Assembly (NCBI RefSeq): GCF_040712315.1
Contig: NC_134017.1
Coordinates: forward strand, 52,325,636-52,389,635
From: Castanea sativa
Taxonomy: Eukaryota; Streptophyta; Magnoliopsida; Fagales; Fagaceae
DNA length: 64,000 nucleotides
Direction of reading: 5' to 3'
Every line of letters begins with the position of its first letter. Position 1 is the stretch's first letter. Shown piece after piece: positions 36,781 to 49,900 of the stretch. The translations under genes and the position numbers were made by a program. The notes beneath the pieces are model-generated. The model was not told the DNA's origin. It ran no database searches and saw only the letters and a program-made list of their open reading frames with translations.

Positions 36781-38595
36781 GCATTCGGTTGTAGGAAACT
36801 GCAAGCAAGAGAAGGTGCAAAAACCAAAAAGATTACAAAAGTTTATGAGGAGGGAAAAGGCAAAAGAGTGATCTGTTTGGAATTTAAATCTGATGTTTCG
36901 GCTGACAGATTATTATTATAGCTAGCTGCAGCGATGTTGTGGTATTTTCCTTTCTCTTTTTTGGGTCTCTTTCAACTGTTTTTATGGTACCAAATCAAAA
37001 GCTAAAGCTAGAGAGAGAAAGAAGGAGATCTTACTTACATCTCTTTGAATCAAGAATGTCATTCCTTATTCCCTTAATTGGTTTAATCATTAAGGAGCTT
37101 AAGTAACATCCAATGGTTTTTATCCAAAGCACTGGTAAAATACACCCATTGTACTAGTCATAGAAACATTTAACAGTAATGATGATAATGTAGTCTTATC
37201 ATGGTGAGTGAAGTGATTATCTCTACTTTCGTGTTAAGTATTATGAATATTAGTTGACACCAAAATTAATAAAATTAAATTAGACACTTGACACAAAATT
37301 AGACACTAATTATAAACTAATTTGGATTTTAATTGTGGTTCAACGTTGATATAATTTATATGACATATATGTTTTTTTAAAATCTCATTTACCATACAAA
37401 ACAAAAATATTTTGAAAAATATATGTTTTTTATAATAATACTTCAACTTGACTTAACTTCAATACTTTTCACTATGGTATAATTGTTTATTTCATTAAGG
37501 TTTATCATTATATATAATAATGAAATTATCAAAATCAAAATTTTTAGTTTTACCGTATTATTTTATATTAAACATTAATATTTCATATTTTTATTATAAT
37601 ATTGAACTTTTAACCTATTAAGATTTTTTTTTTTATAATTTGAATAAATAGGTCTTATTGCCTTGTAAATTTTTGAATGTATGTATGTTAGATTTTAAAT
37701 AAATAAAATAAAATCATTTTAAATTGAGACAATAAACACTTTTTTTTTGTTTTTTTGCTAAGTAAGTGAATGAAAGAATATATGAACATCATCTCCTTCA
37801 TTAACAATTAATACACACACATATATATAAATTAATTTTTATAACATATTATAAATTTATATCAAAATAACATTAGTATGCTACTAAATTGGAATATAAT
37901 AAAAATAATAATTTAATATATATAGTTGTTATTTTAGTCTAGAATTATTGTTCAAAATTCTTTTATAACTTTTTAAAAAATCTCTAATGAAACTCATACA
38001 TAATATGTACCATATATAATTAATCCATATATTACTAACTTTATATATATATATATATATATAAAGTGGAAGAGAATAATTTTTTTATAGGTAGATAGTA
38101 GGGAATGGGAAGTGAGGACCTAAGATACCACAAATGATGCCATTAGGATTACCACTGAACTGTCGTTTGAAAGTTAAAATCTTGAGAGATGGGAGGCTTG
38201 AACATAGATTTTCCTTATAAAATAGATCAATCAATACCACTAAGTTAGAGAAATCTTGACCCATATATTACTAACTATGCTCAATACACAATTCCTTTTT
38301 CTTTTTCTTTTTAATTTAAACGGGAACACAATTCCTTTTTATGGATGAGTAGAACCTATTATTTAATCTTCTACCTATTAGCATTGCATTTAACTCATCT
38401 AGAAAGCTCCTAGACTTAGTTTTTGGCTGCAGAGGCGGAATGGGTTGTGTGCATTCAAGATCTGTTTTTTTTTTTTGAGGGTCCAATAAATATGTCACAT
38501 GAATGGCATAAATAAATAAAAAGAAAAATTAGAGAGCTTCCCATTCTTTGAGATTTTTTTTTTTCCCCACAATCTGTCAATCTTTATTTATTTAT
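36781..38595. other. Intergenic, no gene seen
   Basis: Very AT-rich sequence with an (AT)n microsatellite at 38043-38064. No supported ORF. Confidence 0.6.
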
Positions 38596-38599
38596 TTAT

Positions 38600-39013
38600 T
38601 TTTAAACAGGGAATCAATCTTTCAATTGTCTAGAAGTGCACCATTGGCATAAGTGAAACTCAAACTCAATATGGATGCATCAGTTATCCCAAGCATTGAC
38701 TGGGATTCAAATTAGAACTTGTTGGGTACATGGTTTTTCCAGAGCAATTGGCTTTACCTCTTGTCTTATTACAAAACTTTTGGGGCCTCTCTTTAATAGT
38801 CAATGTGGATGCTACTGAAGTGAAGTCATTGCCAAATCTAGCACTGCTTCAGGGAATCTAACAAAGCTGCTGACGCTTTTATTTCCTATCTCCTTTTAGA
38901 TGTTACGGAGGTCTCAGATTCAGACAACTCAGCTGCGAGATCTACCCAACTAATTCTGGTTACTTCTAGTAATGTGTTTCATACTTATGCTCCTAATTCT
39001 ACCCAAAAAGAAT
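38600..39013 (+). mobile_element. Remnant of a LINE RNase H domain
   Basis: One frame reads WVHGFSRAIGFTSCLITKLL, resembling the RNase H fold seen at LINE ORF2 C-termini. Another frame further on reads GESNKAADAFISYLL, like the N-x-A-D-A-L motif near the domain end. Frames shift and stops intervene, so it is dead. Confidence 0.5.
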
Positions 39014-39116
39014 GAGGGTAAATTCCATTAATCTCAGTCAGATTTAAGATTTTTCCAAACGGACTAATTTGGTCCCTAAAAGTAACTTAATCCCTAAGCA
39101 CTATTAGATCAGTTAA

Positions 39117-39276
39117 GCTCCGTTTGGTTTGTGTTTGCGAATTGTGCGCCTGCGTTTTCAGCAGCAATCAGGTCAATGAACAGTAAATTCATTAATGAAC
39201 AGTAATCAAAATATATATATATTTTTTATTATTTTCAGTTTTCAGCAAAATAAGCGGTATCTAAATAAACACTTAG
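39117..39276. mobile_element. MITE of the GGGCGTTTGG family, diverged copy 2
   Basis: It starts CTCCGTTTGGTTTGTGTTTG and contains CAATGAACAGTAA twice and TTTTCAGTTTTCAGCAAAAT, in the same order as the other copies. The right end is degraded. Confidence 0.55.
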
Positions 39277-39489
39277 TCATTTTTTCTTAGCTGTCTTAGG
39301 GACTAAGTTGACTTTAGGGACTAAATTTATTAATTTTAAAGAGTTTTGGACCTGATTGACATTAGCGCAAAATTTACCCAAAAAGAAAAAAAAAAAACCA
39401 TTTGTCACATCCAGCATTGAGGCCCAAAAGGAAAAAGTTCCACCAAGGATTTGGGTTTGGATTCACAACTACTCTGCCATGTCGAGCTT

Positions 39490-40115
39490 GTACGACAGTA
39501 TAAGGACCGTAAACAAACCCGGACCCGTGGGCCAAGACCCGGAACCCGGCCCGATTATTAATCGGGTTTTTTTCCCGGGGCCCATACCCGCCCCGCGGGC
39601 CCCGTTTATCTTCTTGGGCCCAAATCTAGCCTAACAAAAAATTTTTTTTTTTAAAGCCCATTAAATTTTTTCCCTAGATTCAAGCCTATTCAAGCCTTTT
39701 AACATGGCCCAAATGCCAAAATTTGGCATTTAGGCCACATTATAGGGCAACCAAATCAAACCAAATTATAAGTTAATCATAAATCAATAAATCACAACTA
39801 AGATTTTAAATCAACAAATCACTTAAAAAGTTACAAAATAAATCCCACAAGTCTAGGAAATTACAAAATGTCTTATCCTCCAACTAACAAATGAAAAAGA
39901 CTAAGAAATTCTTACAAAATGTCTTATCCTCCATAACCGGGTTTTTATCCGGGGCGGGTTTCGGATTTTTTTATAAAACCCGAACCCGCTTCGGGTTTTT
40001 TTTAAAAACCCATACCCGACCTTATTCTTTATCGGGCCGGGTAAAATCCGGCCCATTAGGGTCGGGCCGGGCCGGGTATCCGCGGGCCGGATCTAAATTG
40101 CCATCCTTTGACACA
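39490..40115. mobile_element. GC-rich-ended repeat (CGGGTTTCGGGT type)
   Basis: Two GC-rich blocks, 39515-39620 and 39935-40095, are built from repeated CCCGGGCC, CGGGTTT and GGGCCGGG phrases. They flank an AT-rich middle, and the right end reads GGATGGCAATTTAGATC in reverse complement. This is a common plant repeat layout, perhaps a hAT-like MITE. Target-site duplications are not seen. Confidence 0.45.
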
Positions 40116-43010
40116 CACCATTTTTGTCCTTAAATAATTGACAAAATTTAATTATTGATTGTAGCCTAAAGTTACAACATTTCTCAATAAAATAAATATT
40201 ATTATATATTTTGAAAATCTAATTATTGAATTGCATGTTCTTTACACTTTTAATACACATCAAATTTTATGTCAATCGGATATTATTTACCATATGATCT
40301 ATAAGCTTATATTTTATGCATAATTTTAAAATATAAAAACTTACATTTAAACAATTTATTAAAGACATAGTTATTGATATTTGATTTTCTAGAAATTTTA
40401 CAAGTATGAAGAATATAAGAAAAAGACTTTATTCAATGGTGGATGTGTCAAAATTTACCTCCAATAAAAAGATAGTGAGTAAGGTTGTAGCCTTAAGGTT
40501 ACAACCAATTTTGTAGCTAAATTTTTTTTTTTTTAAGCTAAACTTTGCCCTAAACAAAATATGATTATTTGACTCCTCCAAAAGGGGAAAAATCTTTTTT
40601 TTTTTTTGCCAAATTTTGAAACTGGGAAAGCATTTTTAATTTCCATAAATCACATCGCTGAATTTAGTACTCCAAACAATTTAAACTCATGTTAATGCCC
40701 AATTTTTTTAAGGTCCACAGATAGCGATGCCCAATTATTTTCGAGTCTATTATTTTCTAAAATTTTGCATCGTCCAAATCCAAAATCTTTAACAGGGAAA
40801 TTTTGAAGAAGTGTGGTATAGAGGGTAAATACTAAATAGTAAAGGCCTAGGCCCTAGGCACAAGAGATGGATTTTGCCGAATAGACTTAGAACGCTTGTA
40901 AAATCGATGAGCCTATGAGCAAGCCCATGTGCAGACCACAAATACAAAAGGGAGCAACTAAGCTGTTATATATGCCTAAAATTTCAAACTAATTACCCCC
41001 AATCATGAAAAGTAGTTTGGCCTCATTTTTTTATTTTATTTTTTTTGAAAGAAGTTTGGCCTCATATAATGCTAACTAACGAGTTTCCTCAATTTTAGTA
41101 GGTTCTTAGAGGGTCGTTTCACCTAAAAGGGATAGAAAAATTGGTTTAAGTAACCAAAATATCAAAAATTGGTAGCCAACTAGTTAGTTGTGATACCCAA
41201 AAAGGCCAAACCTCGAGATTTCCATTCTTCCAAAAATCTAACAGCTAAAAGCTTCAATCCATTATCCAAAAATGGATATTAGAATATCTTTGATCTATTA
41301 TAAAGCCTTGTCCCAAAGCCAAGCAAAAATCCAACTTCATCTACCTCACCAACCACATTTATGCTTCTAACTTAGGTCCAAAATTCTAATTATAAGAAGC
41401 AACGATTTTCAAAAGGTTCCCTAGTAATATCAGTGTAGACTTTAGACTTTAGAGTAAACTCTAGACTTTGCACTCTTAATTAAAAAGTGAATATGCAAAG
41501 AGTCATCCGTTTGAATGGGTTGTTAAACTTATCTGAAAGAATATGTAAAAAGAAGTGGGAGTGAGAGAATTTATTATGCTTTCAAGGATTTGGGTTTAAA
41601 TTTAGAAAATAAAGACTCTAGATTCTAGATTTTTACACTCTTAATTTAAAAAATTGTTGGAATCTATGACAATTCACAATCACAACACAATTTTAGTTTT
41701 GATTTTGGTTTTAGTTTTGGGATTTAAAAAGAAAGGAAGGGAACTGTTGCTTGGAATGGCTCTAGACTTTAGACTCTTAATTAAAAAGTTGTTGGAATCT
41801 ATGACAATTCACAATCAAAGAGAGAGTTTATTATGCTTTCACGAATGTGGGTTTAAATTTGAAAAAGAAAGACTTTAGACTCTAGAGATTACATGGTTTC
41901 TACCATCACTTTTGTCTAGTGGTTCACATTCCATTCAAATATTCTTATTTGTTTAAAATTTGACTAGTGATCTACTATTTCACTCAAATGATTGAAGCCA
42001 ATTTCAAAATTGACGGGAAAAAAAAAAGTTGTATGAATTGTATTATCCACCTAATCAATGTGTTCAACAAAAGCATACATGGGTTGCATGATTAAAATCT
42101 CAAACAATTCTCTACATGCTTTGTATGAATGATTTTATTGCTTGCCGTGTAAAGCCAAGTTCAACTTCATTATTAATTATAGATGATTCCATTAACAAAG
42201 GGACAGTTGTTGATATGAGGAGAAAAGATTTCAACGACAAACACCACAAAAATCACCATTATTGCTAGACTATCATTTGAATTCCACTAATACCTCAAAC
42301 TCTTTAAAAGGTTAGTTTAGTAAATTTCATTGTTTTTACATGAAATCAACGTTAAGCACTTGTTTCTCATAAAAAAAAAAAAACCGTTAAGCACTTAAAA
42401 ATAAATACTATACTAATGGCATGATACTTTAGCGTTCGATTCTTTTTTCTTTTTTTTTAGCAAATTAAGTTCAAAATCGAAAATTGTTTAAATTTCTTCA
42501 AATATATCTTGAGTCAGTTTTGTTATTTTAAACAATGTATTTTAATCATCAATTAATTATTACGTTATCCAAGCTTAAAATATTGAGCATCTCCATTTTT
42601 TAATTGGGATTTTGACTAAATTATTTGAACAACCCAAAGCCAAATTGGGCCAGTACGATCAGATTAAAAGTCAAAACAGTGACAATTTCTGTAGTTTCTT
42701 TAGGTTCGATCTTATTTTGGGTTGTCACAAAAATGAAAAAAAAAAAATCCTTTTTATGTAGTGCATCTTCTTGGCCCTTCTCATCACCACTTTCCACTCG
42801 TTTTGGTTTGAGTGTTGAGTTCTCTTCTTTGAGATGCCAAGCTGACTTGGTACCCCAATAAAATCCCAACACATTAGGAAATGCTTACCGAACTCAACAT
42901 TGACAAATTTTTGCATCAAAATCATCAAACTTAGCAGCATGGAATATCAGTTCCAGGGTAAACAAAAGTATATCAGTTCCAGGGTAAACAAAAGTATAAT
43001 AAGAGGGCGT
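40116..43010. other. Intergenic, repeat debris, no gene
   Basis: AT-rich. Around 41450-41890, two related segments repeat CTCTTAATTAAAAAG, GGAATCTATGACAATTCACA and TTTATTATGCTTTCA, a degraded local duplication. No domain-bearing ORF. Confidence 0.55.
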
Positions 43011-43012
43011 TT

Positions 43013-43227
43013 GGTTTCAACGTCCACGTCCTGCGTTTACGTTTTGGTTTTTTTTTTTTTTTTTTTTCAGCGTGTCTGTCACTGTTCATTGGCCATGAAC
43101 AGTGATTTTAGGCCAATGAACAGTACTTTTTGGCATGAACAGTACTTTTACACATTTAAAAATTATTTTGCTACAGTGTTTTCAGTTTTCAGTTTTCAGC
43201 AATAAGTTCTATCCAAACAGACTCTAA
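43013..43227. mobile_element. MITE of the GGGCGTTTGG family, copy 3
   Basis: GAGGGCGTTTGGTTTCAACG at the left, CTATCCAAACAGACTCTA at the right. The interior repeats CATGAACAGTACTTTT and ends TTTTCAGTTTTCAGCAATAA, as in copy 1. Confidence 0.75.
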
Positions 43228-43984
43228 ATCCCTTGTATATTCTGAGATTGTTTTTCAATGTTACTTTGATAGGCCAACGTTACATTATTATTATACTCAT
43301 CAATTCAACAATATTGTTTGTCCCAGAACAAGCTATTACCGTTGTTAAGATACAAAGTAGATGAAATAAATAAAATTTTAAAAAGTCAAATAATTATGAA
43401 GATAATATTAATAAGAATAATTGGGGTTTATTTGACCATAAACCTAACGTTCTAGTGGCAAGTTACAGAGTCTTTAAGCAAAAATTCGAGCATAAAATAT
43501 AATGTGTAAACAAGATGGCCAAGAAATATTCTTGTGGTAGTGAATTTTATTCAAAACAAACAACTAGGAAGTTCTTCAATACATAACTCTTTTTTTTATT
43601 AACAATATTCAATACGAGAAATGTACAGTTGAGAACAGGGTTACTTTGACATCAAAGACATGTACTATAAGAACAAAGTTGGGTTGTAACTTGTAACCAT
43701 TTTTTACAAGTAATAATTCAATCAACTCTCAAATCCAAAAATCTATCGCTGCCTCTCAAAACAATTTCACTTTCATAGCAAGGATGCAGCCACAAGTTAT
43801 AAAGCACCAGAGCCATTGTGCAAGTTAAGCAAATCATACAACTACACCTTCAGAGACATATTTTCAAGAAATATAAGGCAGCATCCACCAAAGATGTCCT
43901 ATATATAGGTTATCCAACTAAAGGTAAAAGAAATGTCTAAGAAATTAAATCTAGAACTTAAATAGAAAGACCATAACCTTTGCT
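43228..43984. other. 3' flank of the CtpA gene
   Basis: AT-rich sequence holding the presumed 3' UTR of the minus-strand CtpA gene (about 43600-43984). No other gene seen. Confidence 0.5.
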
Positions 43985-46900
43985 TCATCCTTGCGGCTTA
44001 CTGCACTGAGAAAGGTGCTGAGTGACATCACTCCAATCTGTATGTAGAGAATTATTTTTCATATTAAACGGGAACTTACTAACATTTATTGCAGAAATAT
44101 GACAGTGTTATACCTGGGAGATTTCGATAATCAGGCTCTATTCCATTGCCATTTATGTCCCTGTGATTTGGTGTGACATACTTCCCAACAGTTACAACCA
44201 CACCAGATCCATCATGAAGTTCAAATACAGATTGAATCAAACCCTGTTCAACATATAGGCCACAGGACTTGGGATCAGAATCACAAAGAAGGAATTTCTA
44301 TAGCTGTGATGTATAGTGCATAGGAAGAATCATATTTTGACCAATTTAGGACAACCAGATATCTAGTTTTGGAAAGTCAATCAGATATCTAATCTATTGG
44401 TAATACAAAAAATTTAAAAACTAAACTCAATATGTTGGGCAAAGAGAGAATGAAACTACCAAAGAGAAATTTTGATTTTTATCCCCAGCCATGATGCTAC
44501 CGACCAAAATCCAGAACAAAACCTAATATGAATGTTTTAAGTTGAATTTCAGGATTTAGATGAAAAAATAGGTTCTAGGTGGACTCAGGTCTATCACATT
44601 ACTTGATCATATATAAAGATAATTTAAATCAGCATTTATGAATTAATATCTGAATTCTGAACCTTTCCGAAAGTCCTTTCCCCAACAAGAACAGCTCTAC
44701 AATTATCATGCAGCGAAGAAGCAACCTGAAAGAGACCACCAATTACAATACTACAAATGTGAAATACCAAAAGCAACTTCAGACAATTTGATGGAGCTGC
44801 TCACAATTTCACTTGCACTAGCAGTTTTGTTGTTCACCAAAACCTGCATTAGACGAGTCAAAAACCTTGTAGGAAAGGCCACAACAGTTGATATTACATA
44901 ATTATAATTCCCAACTTGTTAGTACAAAAGATAAAAAGCATATAAGATTGAATCAAGAACAAACACTCAGTAATGATGAGTCTATTTTTAAAATCATTAG
45001 AAAAATATAATAAAAGAGACTGAATCAGGTTGGCATCTGGGGGTACAAATCCACCAAGTTAGAGGAAGATCAAGCTTCAATCTAAAGCTTGTATATAAAT
45101 TCAAGCTCAGGTCAGTTAACCCCTGAGCACAAAAGGCATAACTATGACAAGGAGCTAGGGCAAATAATATTAACCAATTCTGTTTATGATGAGTTGACTG
45201 GATTTACTGAAACTGGCACCCTAACTCATTATCACTCCTTTAAGTTAATATTGAGCTATTCCAATCAATTATGTCTTTTGGTTATCCCTGTTGATCAGTA
45301 TTAAGTAAAAACAGATTGATTAGAATTCTCAATTTTGATGTAGAAAGCTGAACCATGCTAATCTAATCGAATAAGCAAACAAAGCTCAATCATGTTTACT
45401 AACTGACAAGCATTGTTTTATAACAATCCTCGTATTCAGTTCAAAGTTCAAACAGTTCACTACCTAGCTCTACTGTTTGCACCTCAAACAAATCAAAAAG
45501 TAACCAATTGCTTGGTAGGGCCAAATAGCGCTCATTTGCATTGCATCCCTATTACACATAAAGCAATATAGCAAGGAAAACCAACAAAAATTATAACAAA
45601 ACCAACTGGTATTATTGTGGCCATGTTTCCACTTTCCATGTGTCTGTGAATTCAAACTTATGATGCAATTCAGATCTACTTTAGTCACTATGTCTACCAC
45701 CTCATGTTGTGTGTCAAACATTGTCTTGGTTCTTATTGTAGACAAAATGTTCGAGCCAAAATTAAAATTATTAATGCTACTGCATGATAGACTTAGTTAT
45801 ATTTCAGTCATCATGTACAGTAGCACATTTTTCCAAATGCTCATTTGTCCAGCTCCTTGTTGCACCAGGCATCATGTTAATGCAAAATTGACAATAGTGC
45901 TACTGAATGAAAGATTTGGTTTTTTTTTTCCCAGAGTACCATAGATTCGGAGCCATTAACCATTGTGAACGGGACCAAGTCATAAATGAAAACAGATACC
46001 GAGCAGTTGGGGTCTGTTTGGATACCACTTATTTGCTAAAAACTGAAAACTTATTGTTAAAAACACTGTAGCAAAATATTTTTAAAAAAGAAAAATACTG
46101 TTCACGCATTTTTAGGCTATGGCTGGTCCATGAACAGTGCCATGGGACCAGCCAAACGCAAATGCAAACGCAGAATCATCAACTCGCAAACGCATGCTTG
46201 TTCTAAAGATCTCAGATGTAGAAGTACATACAACAACAGGAGCTGTAACCAACGGTGCAGTATCTGCAACAACGGTGTTTTGGTACTGCACATCCCTTCC
46301 AACAGTATATATCACCTGTTCATATATCTTGTCAGAAGAAAACACCACATGATATGCTCAGTTTTGTCAACTGAATGCGTGCATTAACTACTTAGTAGAC
46401 AGATACTGTATTGTACATTCAGAAAAATAAGAGGTAATAGTGATGAGGAAGATGCTGTCAAAGTGATAAAGTCGTGATTAAAAATATACTGCTATCACTT
46501 TTGAGAAGGAAAGGTCCAAAATCCAAAGCAAAACAGAAAAGTACTCCTCGTTATTAAAGATCTATCACAATCATGAAGTTTTAATTTCAGTAAGAATCTA
46601 AAAGTTTTTTTTTTTTTTGAAGGATACTCAACACAAAACACAAATGAGATAATTATATCGACAACATATGTAAAGGGACCATTGTTAGGATTTTTAGATG
46701 TTGGCTAATTCCATGTTCAATTTATTTGTATTATTGGGTTTCCTTTTTTGTAATGTAACATTGGGCAATGAAGGCTGAAGTTGAAGTTGAAGTTCACTGT
46801 GCGTCAAAGAACATCTCAATTGTGCAAAGTTGAGTCTTGGTCGTGTGAGATTTGAATTCTTGATTGTGCAAGATTCAAGCAGAATGTCTCCATAGAGTCT

Positions 46901-49900
46901 TGTGAGACTCTTGTTTAACCAAAAATCTATTGCAGGGATTTGCTTCAAGAGTCAGTTTTGTGACAAACTCTAGCCAAAACCCTATTCCTATATTTTTTTA
47001 TAAGTAACGTAAGAAATTTTATTAGAAAAAACCAACCAAGTATATTGGAAGTATACTAGAGTGGCACAAATCAAGAGCCCATATTACAATGATCAATAAG
47101 ATTGGAGAGAGAAAAACAAGTATAAAAAGGCAAAACCACACACCAATCAAGGAGAGTACGGAAAAAGAAAGATTTAATGTCAAGAATAGACCGTTCACAA
47201 TTCTCAAAGCATCTAGCATTCTGCTCTTGCCATAAGCATCAAAACAAACAATGCGGCACAAACCTTCATAAATCTATATTTCAATGCCTACCAAACTTGG
47301 CCTGCCAAGAAGCCAGCAACTCGCTAACTTTATATGGCATAACCCAATGAATACCAAACAAACAAAAAACCTTGGACCACAACTCATAAGCTGTAGGACA
47401 ATGAAGGAGAAGGTGATCCACCGATTCCCCACATCTTTTACACATAAAGCACCGCTTTATCATTACAATATGCCTCTTCCAAAGATTATCTATAGTTAAG
47501 ATCTTACTTAAGGCAACAGTCCAAGAAAAGAAAACTACTCTAGGAAGAACCTTCGATTTCCATACCATTTTTCAAGGGAAATCAATGACAGAAGAAGAAG
47601 ATAATGAGTGATAGAAACCTAAAACCTCAAAACCTCTACTCAATGCTGGCTTCCAACAAAGTCTGTCAACACAACACCCCGCACATTCGTGGAATAAAGC
47701 ACGTCCCAAAACAAATCGACCGATGCTTCCTCCCAATCCTCCGGAGGATGACAAAACCGAATGTCGCCCATCAAAGAACTGCATGACCTCCGGCACTAAA
47801 GACTCCTTATTCCGACTATATAAACCCAACATTAACCCTAATATCCAGAGAAGGAAGACAGCTACCAGAACCTAAAGAAAATTCCATGAACCCATATTGT
47901 CGAGTCATGTTTTTACCATTTCCCAAGTTTTTTTTTTGGATCGGACACCCCACAGACAATGATGTACCAAGCATGTCCGACATGGACATGCTAGGCTTTT
48001 TGGTGTGCCGGTTCTACTTTGGTACAAGGTGCCAAGAGGAAAAGATTAAGGCCCTAAAATACACATATGGTGAAAATGAGAATGAACGTGGTTGCTATAT
48101 ACCTAGTGGGGCATATTGATCTTCATAAAATAGAATGCATAAGATCTTCATGCAAAAGAAAGAGCAATTTATTTCTGCTAACCTTGCTACTAGGACATTT
48201 TAAAATCAAAATTCAAGGATCTTAATCCTTGAGCCCAGCTTAAAAAAATAGAAAACAAAAAAGGCTAAGACACAATACACAGTACCAAAGACAAGACATT
48301 TGGAACCAACAACTATTAAGCCAACAAATAATGAGAAAAATGAACCACAATGAGGACATGCATACACACAGATGTTAAAAGCTACAAAGGAATTAATATT
48401 TGTGACCTTATCATATGTTATCCGTTCAATGACGAGAAAGTCTTATGTGTTTTAGGTAAATAATAATTTCCAGAGTGTCTGGAGAGCAAAAGCTCTCCCA
48501 AAAGTGCCTTTTTTGTATGGAGAGCGGCAATCAGAAAGATCCTTACAACAGATAAAAGCAGTGTAGAGGGTTACAGTGACCATGGGCTGGTGTAGCATGT
48601 GCAAGGTGGGTGGCAAATTGGTGGATCATTTATTTGGTGTTTCACTATTTTTGGGTTTATAATAGGTGGTGCTGAGCACAGTGAACAAAATTTTGGGGTG
48701 TTGGAAAGGCAGGTTAGATAAACGAGAAGGAATCAAAATTTGGAGGTCATTCCTCTATGTTTGATGTGGAGCATTTGAAGAGAAAGGAATAGGCATACAT
48801 TTGAGGGAAGAGAGAAAACAGTACAGAGATTGAAGAATCTATTCCTACGGACTCTCCACAAGTGGACCAAGGCCCAAAATCCACTCTCTCCAATGAGTTT
48901 CCTTAATTATCTAGACATGTTAGGACTTTTTAAATGAATTGCTTTTCTTTTCTTTTGGGTTTTACTCTATTATACATGTCATAAGCAAATAACATATTAG
49001 TTAACTACTTTTAGGAGTCTAGATGATAAAGAAAAAGAAGGAAAACGCAAAAATTATAGAAATTACGGTTTGCAGATGAGAAATTGAAAAAAAAAAAATG
49101 CACAATCGCAGTTACAAACAAATAGTAGTTTTCAAATATATTTTGACAAACTGCCATACCGTCTCCCCTTCAGTTAGGAAGAGTTTGGCGATTTCAATTC
49201 CAGCCTGAAATAAGCAGAAGAATAGGATCAAACACTATTACAAAAAACCCATCACAGCAATTTACTCTTTTTTTTTTTAATAATTCAATAAATATAGTGG
49301 GGGAGGGGGAATTTGAACCTGGACATCTCTGTTGGAAACACTAAGAGATGTCTAAAAGGCTCTTGGCCCCATCACAACAATTTACATGGATTAAAAACAT
49401 GGCAATGTAAAAGTAAATGATCAATAGGCTCCCTGTCCCTCTTACACATGCAACACCAGTCTATAATAATTAGTTGACACCAGATGTAATCATTAGTAAG
49501 GATTTTCCCCAAAGCTGCCATCCAAAGGGAGAGGACCAAAAAAAGCTGACCTTAGTTGGAACTTTAGGTTTCCAAAATCTCCTCCAAGGAAAAGACAAAT
49601 GGAGTTCTCATGATTTTAAATAAAAAAACATTACTTTGTTGCCCATAAAAAACATAGTTTTTGCATAGCAAGAATACAGAAAGCATACAAGAGAAACACC
49701 TAAATGAGACTTCTCTCTGGAATCTCACCCCCCAAATCCAAGTTCTTTCATGCAAATCCTATGTAAACATGTTGGCCACAAGGAAACCACTATTTGTCTC
49801 TCTCAGTCCTTAACCTAACTCATTGCATTACCAATAATGAGAGTAGCACAACAAAGTGCTATCATTTTCACAGAGGCCTGGCTACCTCGAATTAGTCACA

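Noticed and set aside
38043..38064. (AT)n tract as a possible promoter element
   Set aside because: No gene lies on either side within a sensible distance; it is a simple microsatellite.
47886..48119. 77-codon frame [14 protein letters not shown]
   Set aside because: It sits among LINE fragments in CtpA intron 7; contains palindromic CCGACATGG-type repeat sequence rather than a domain.
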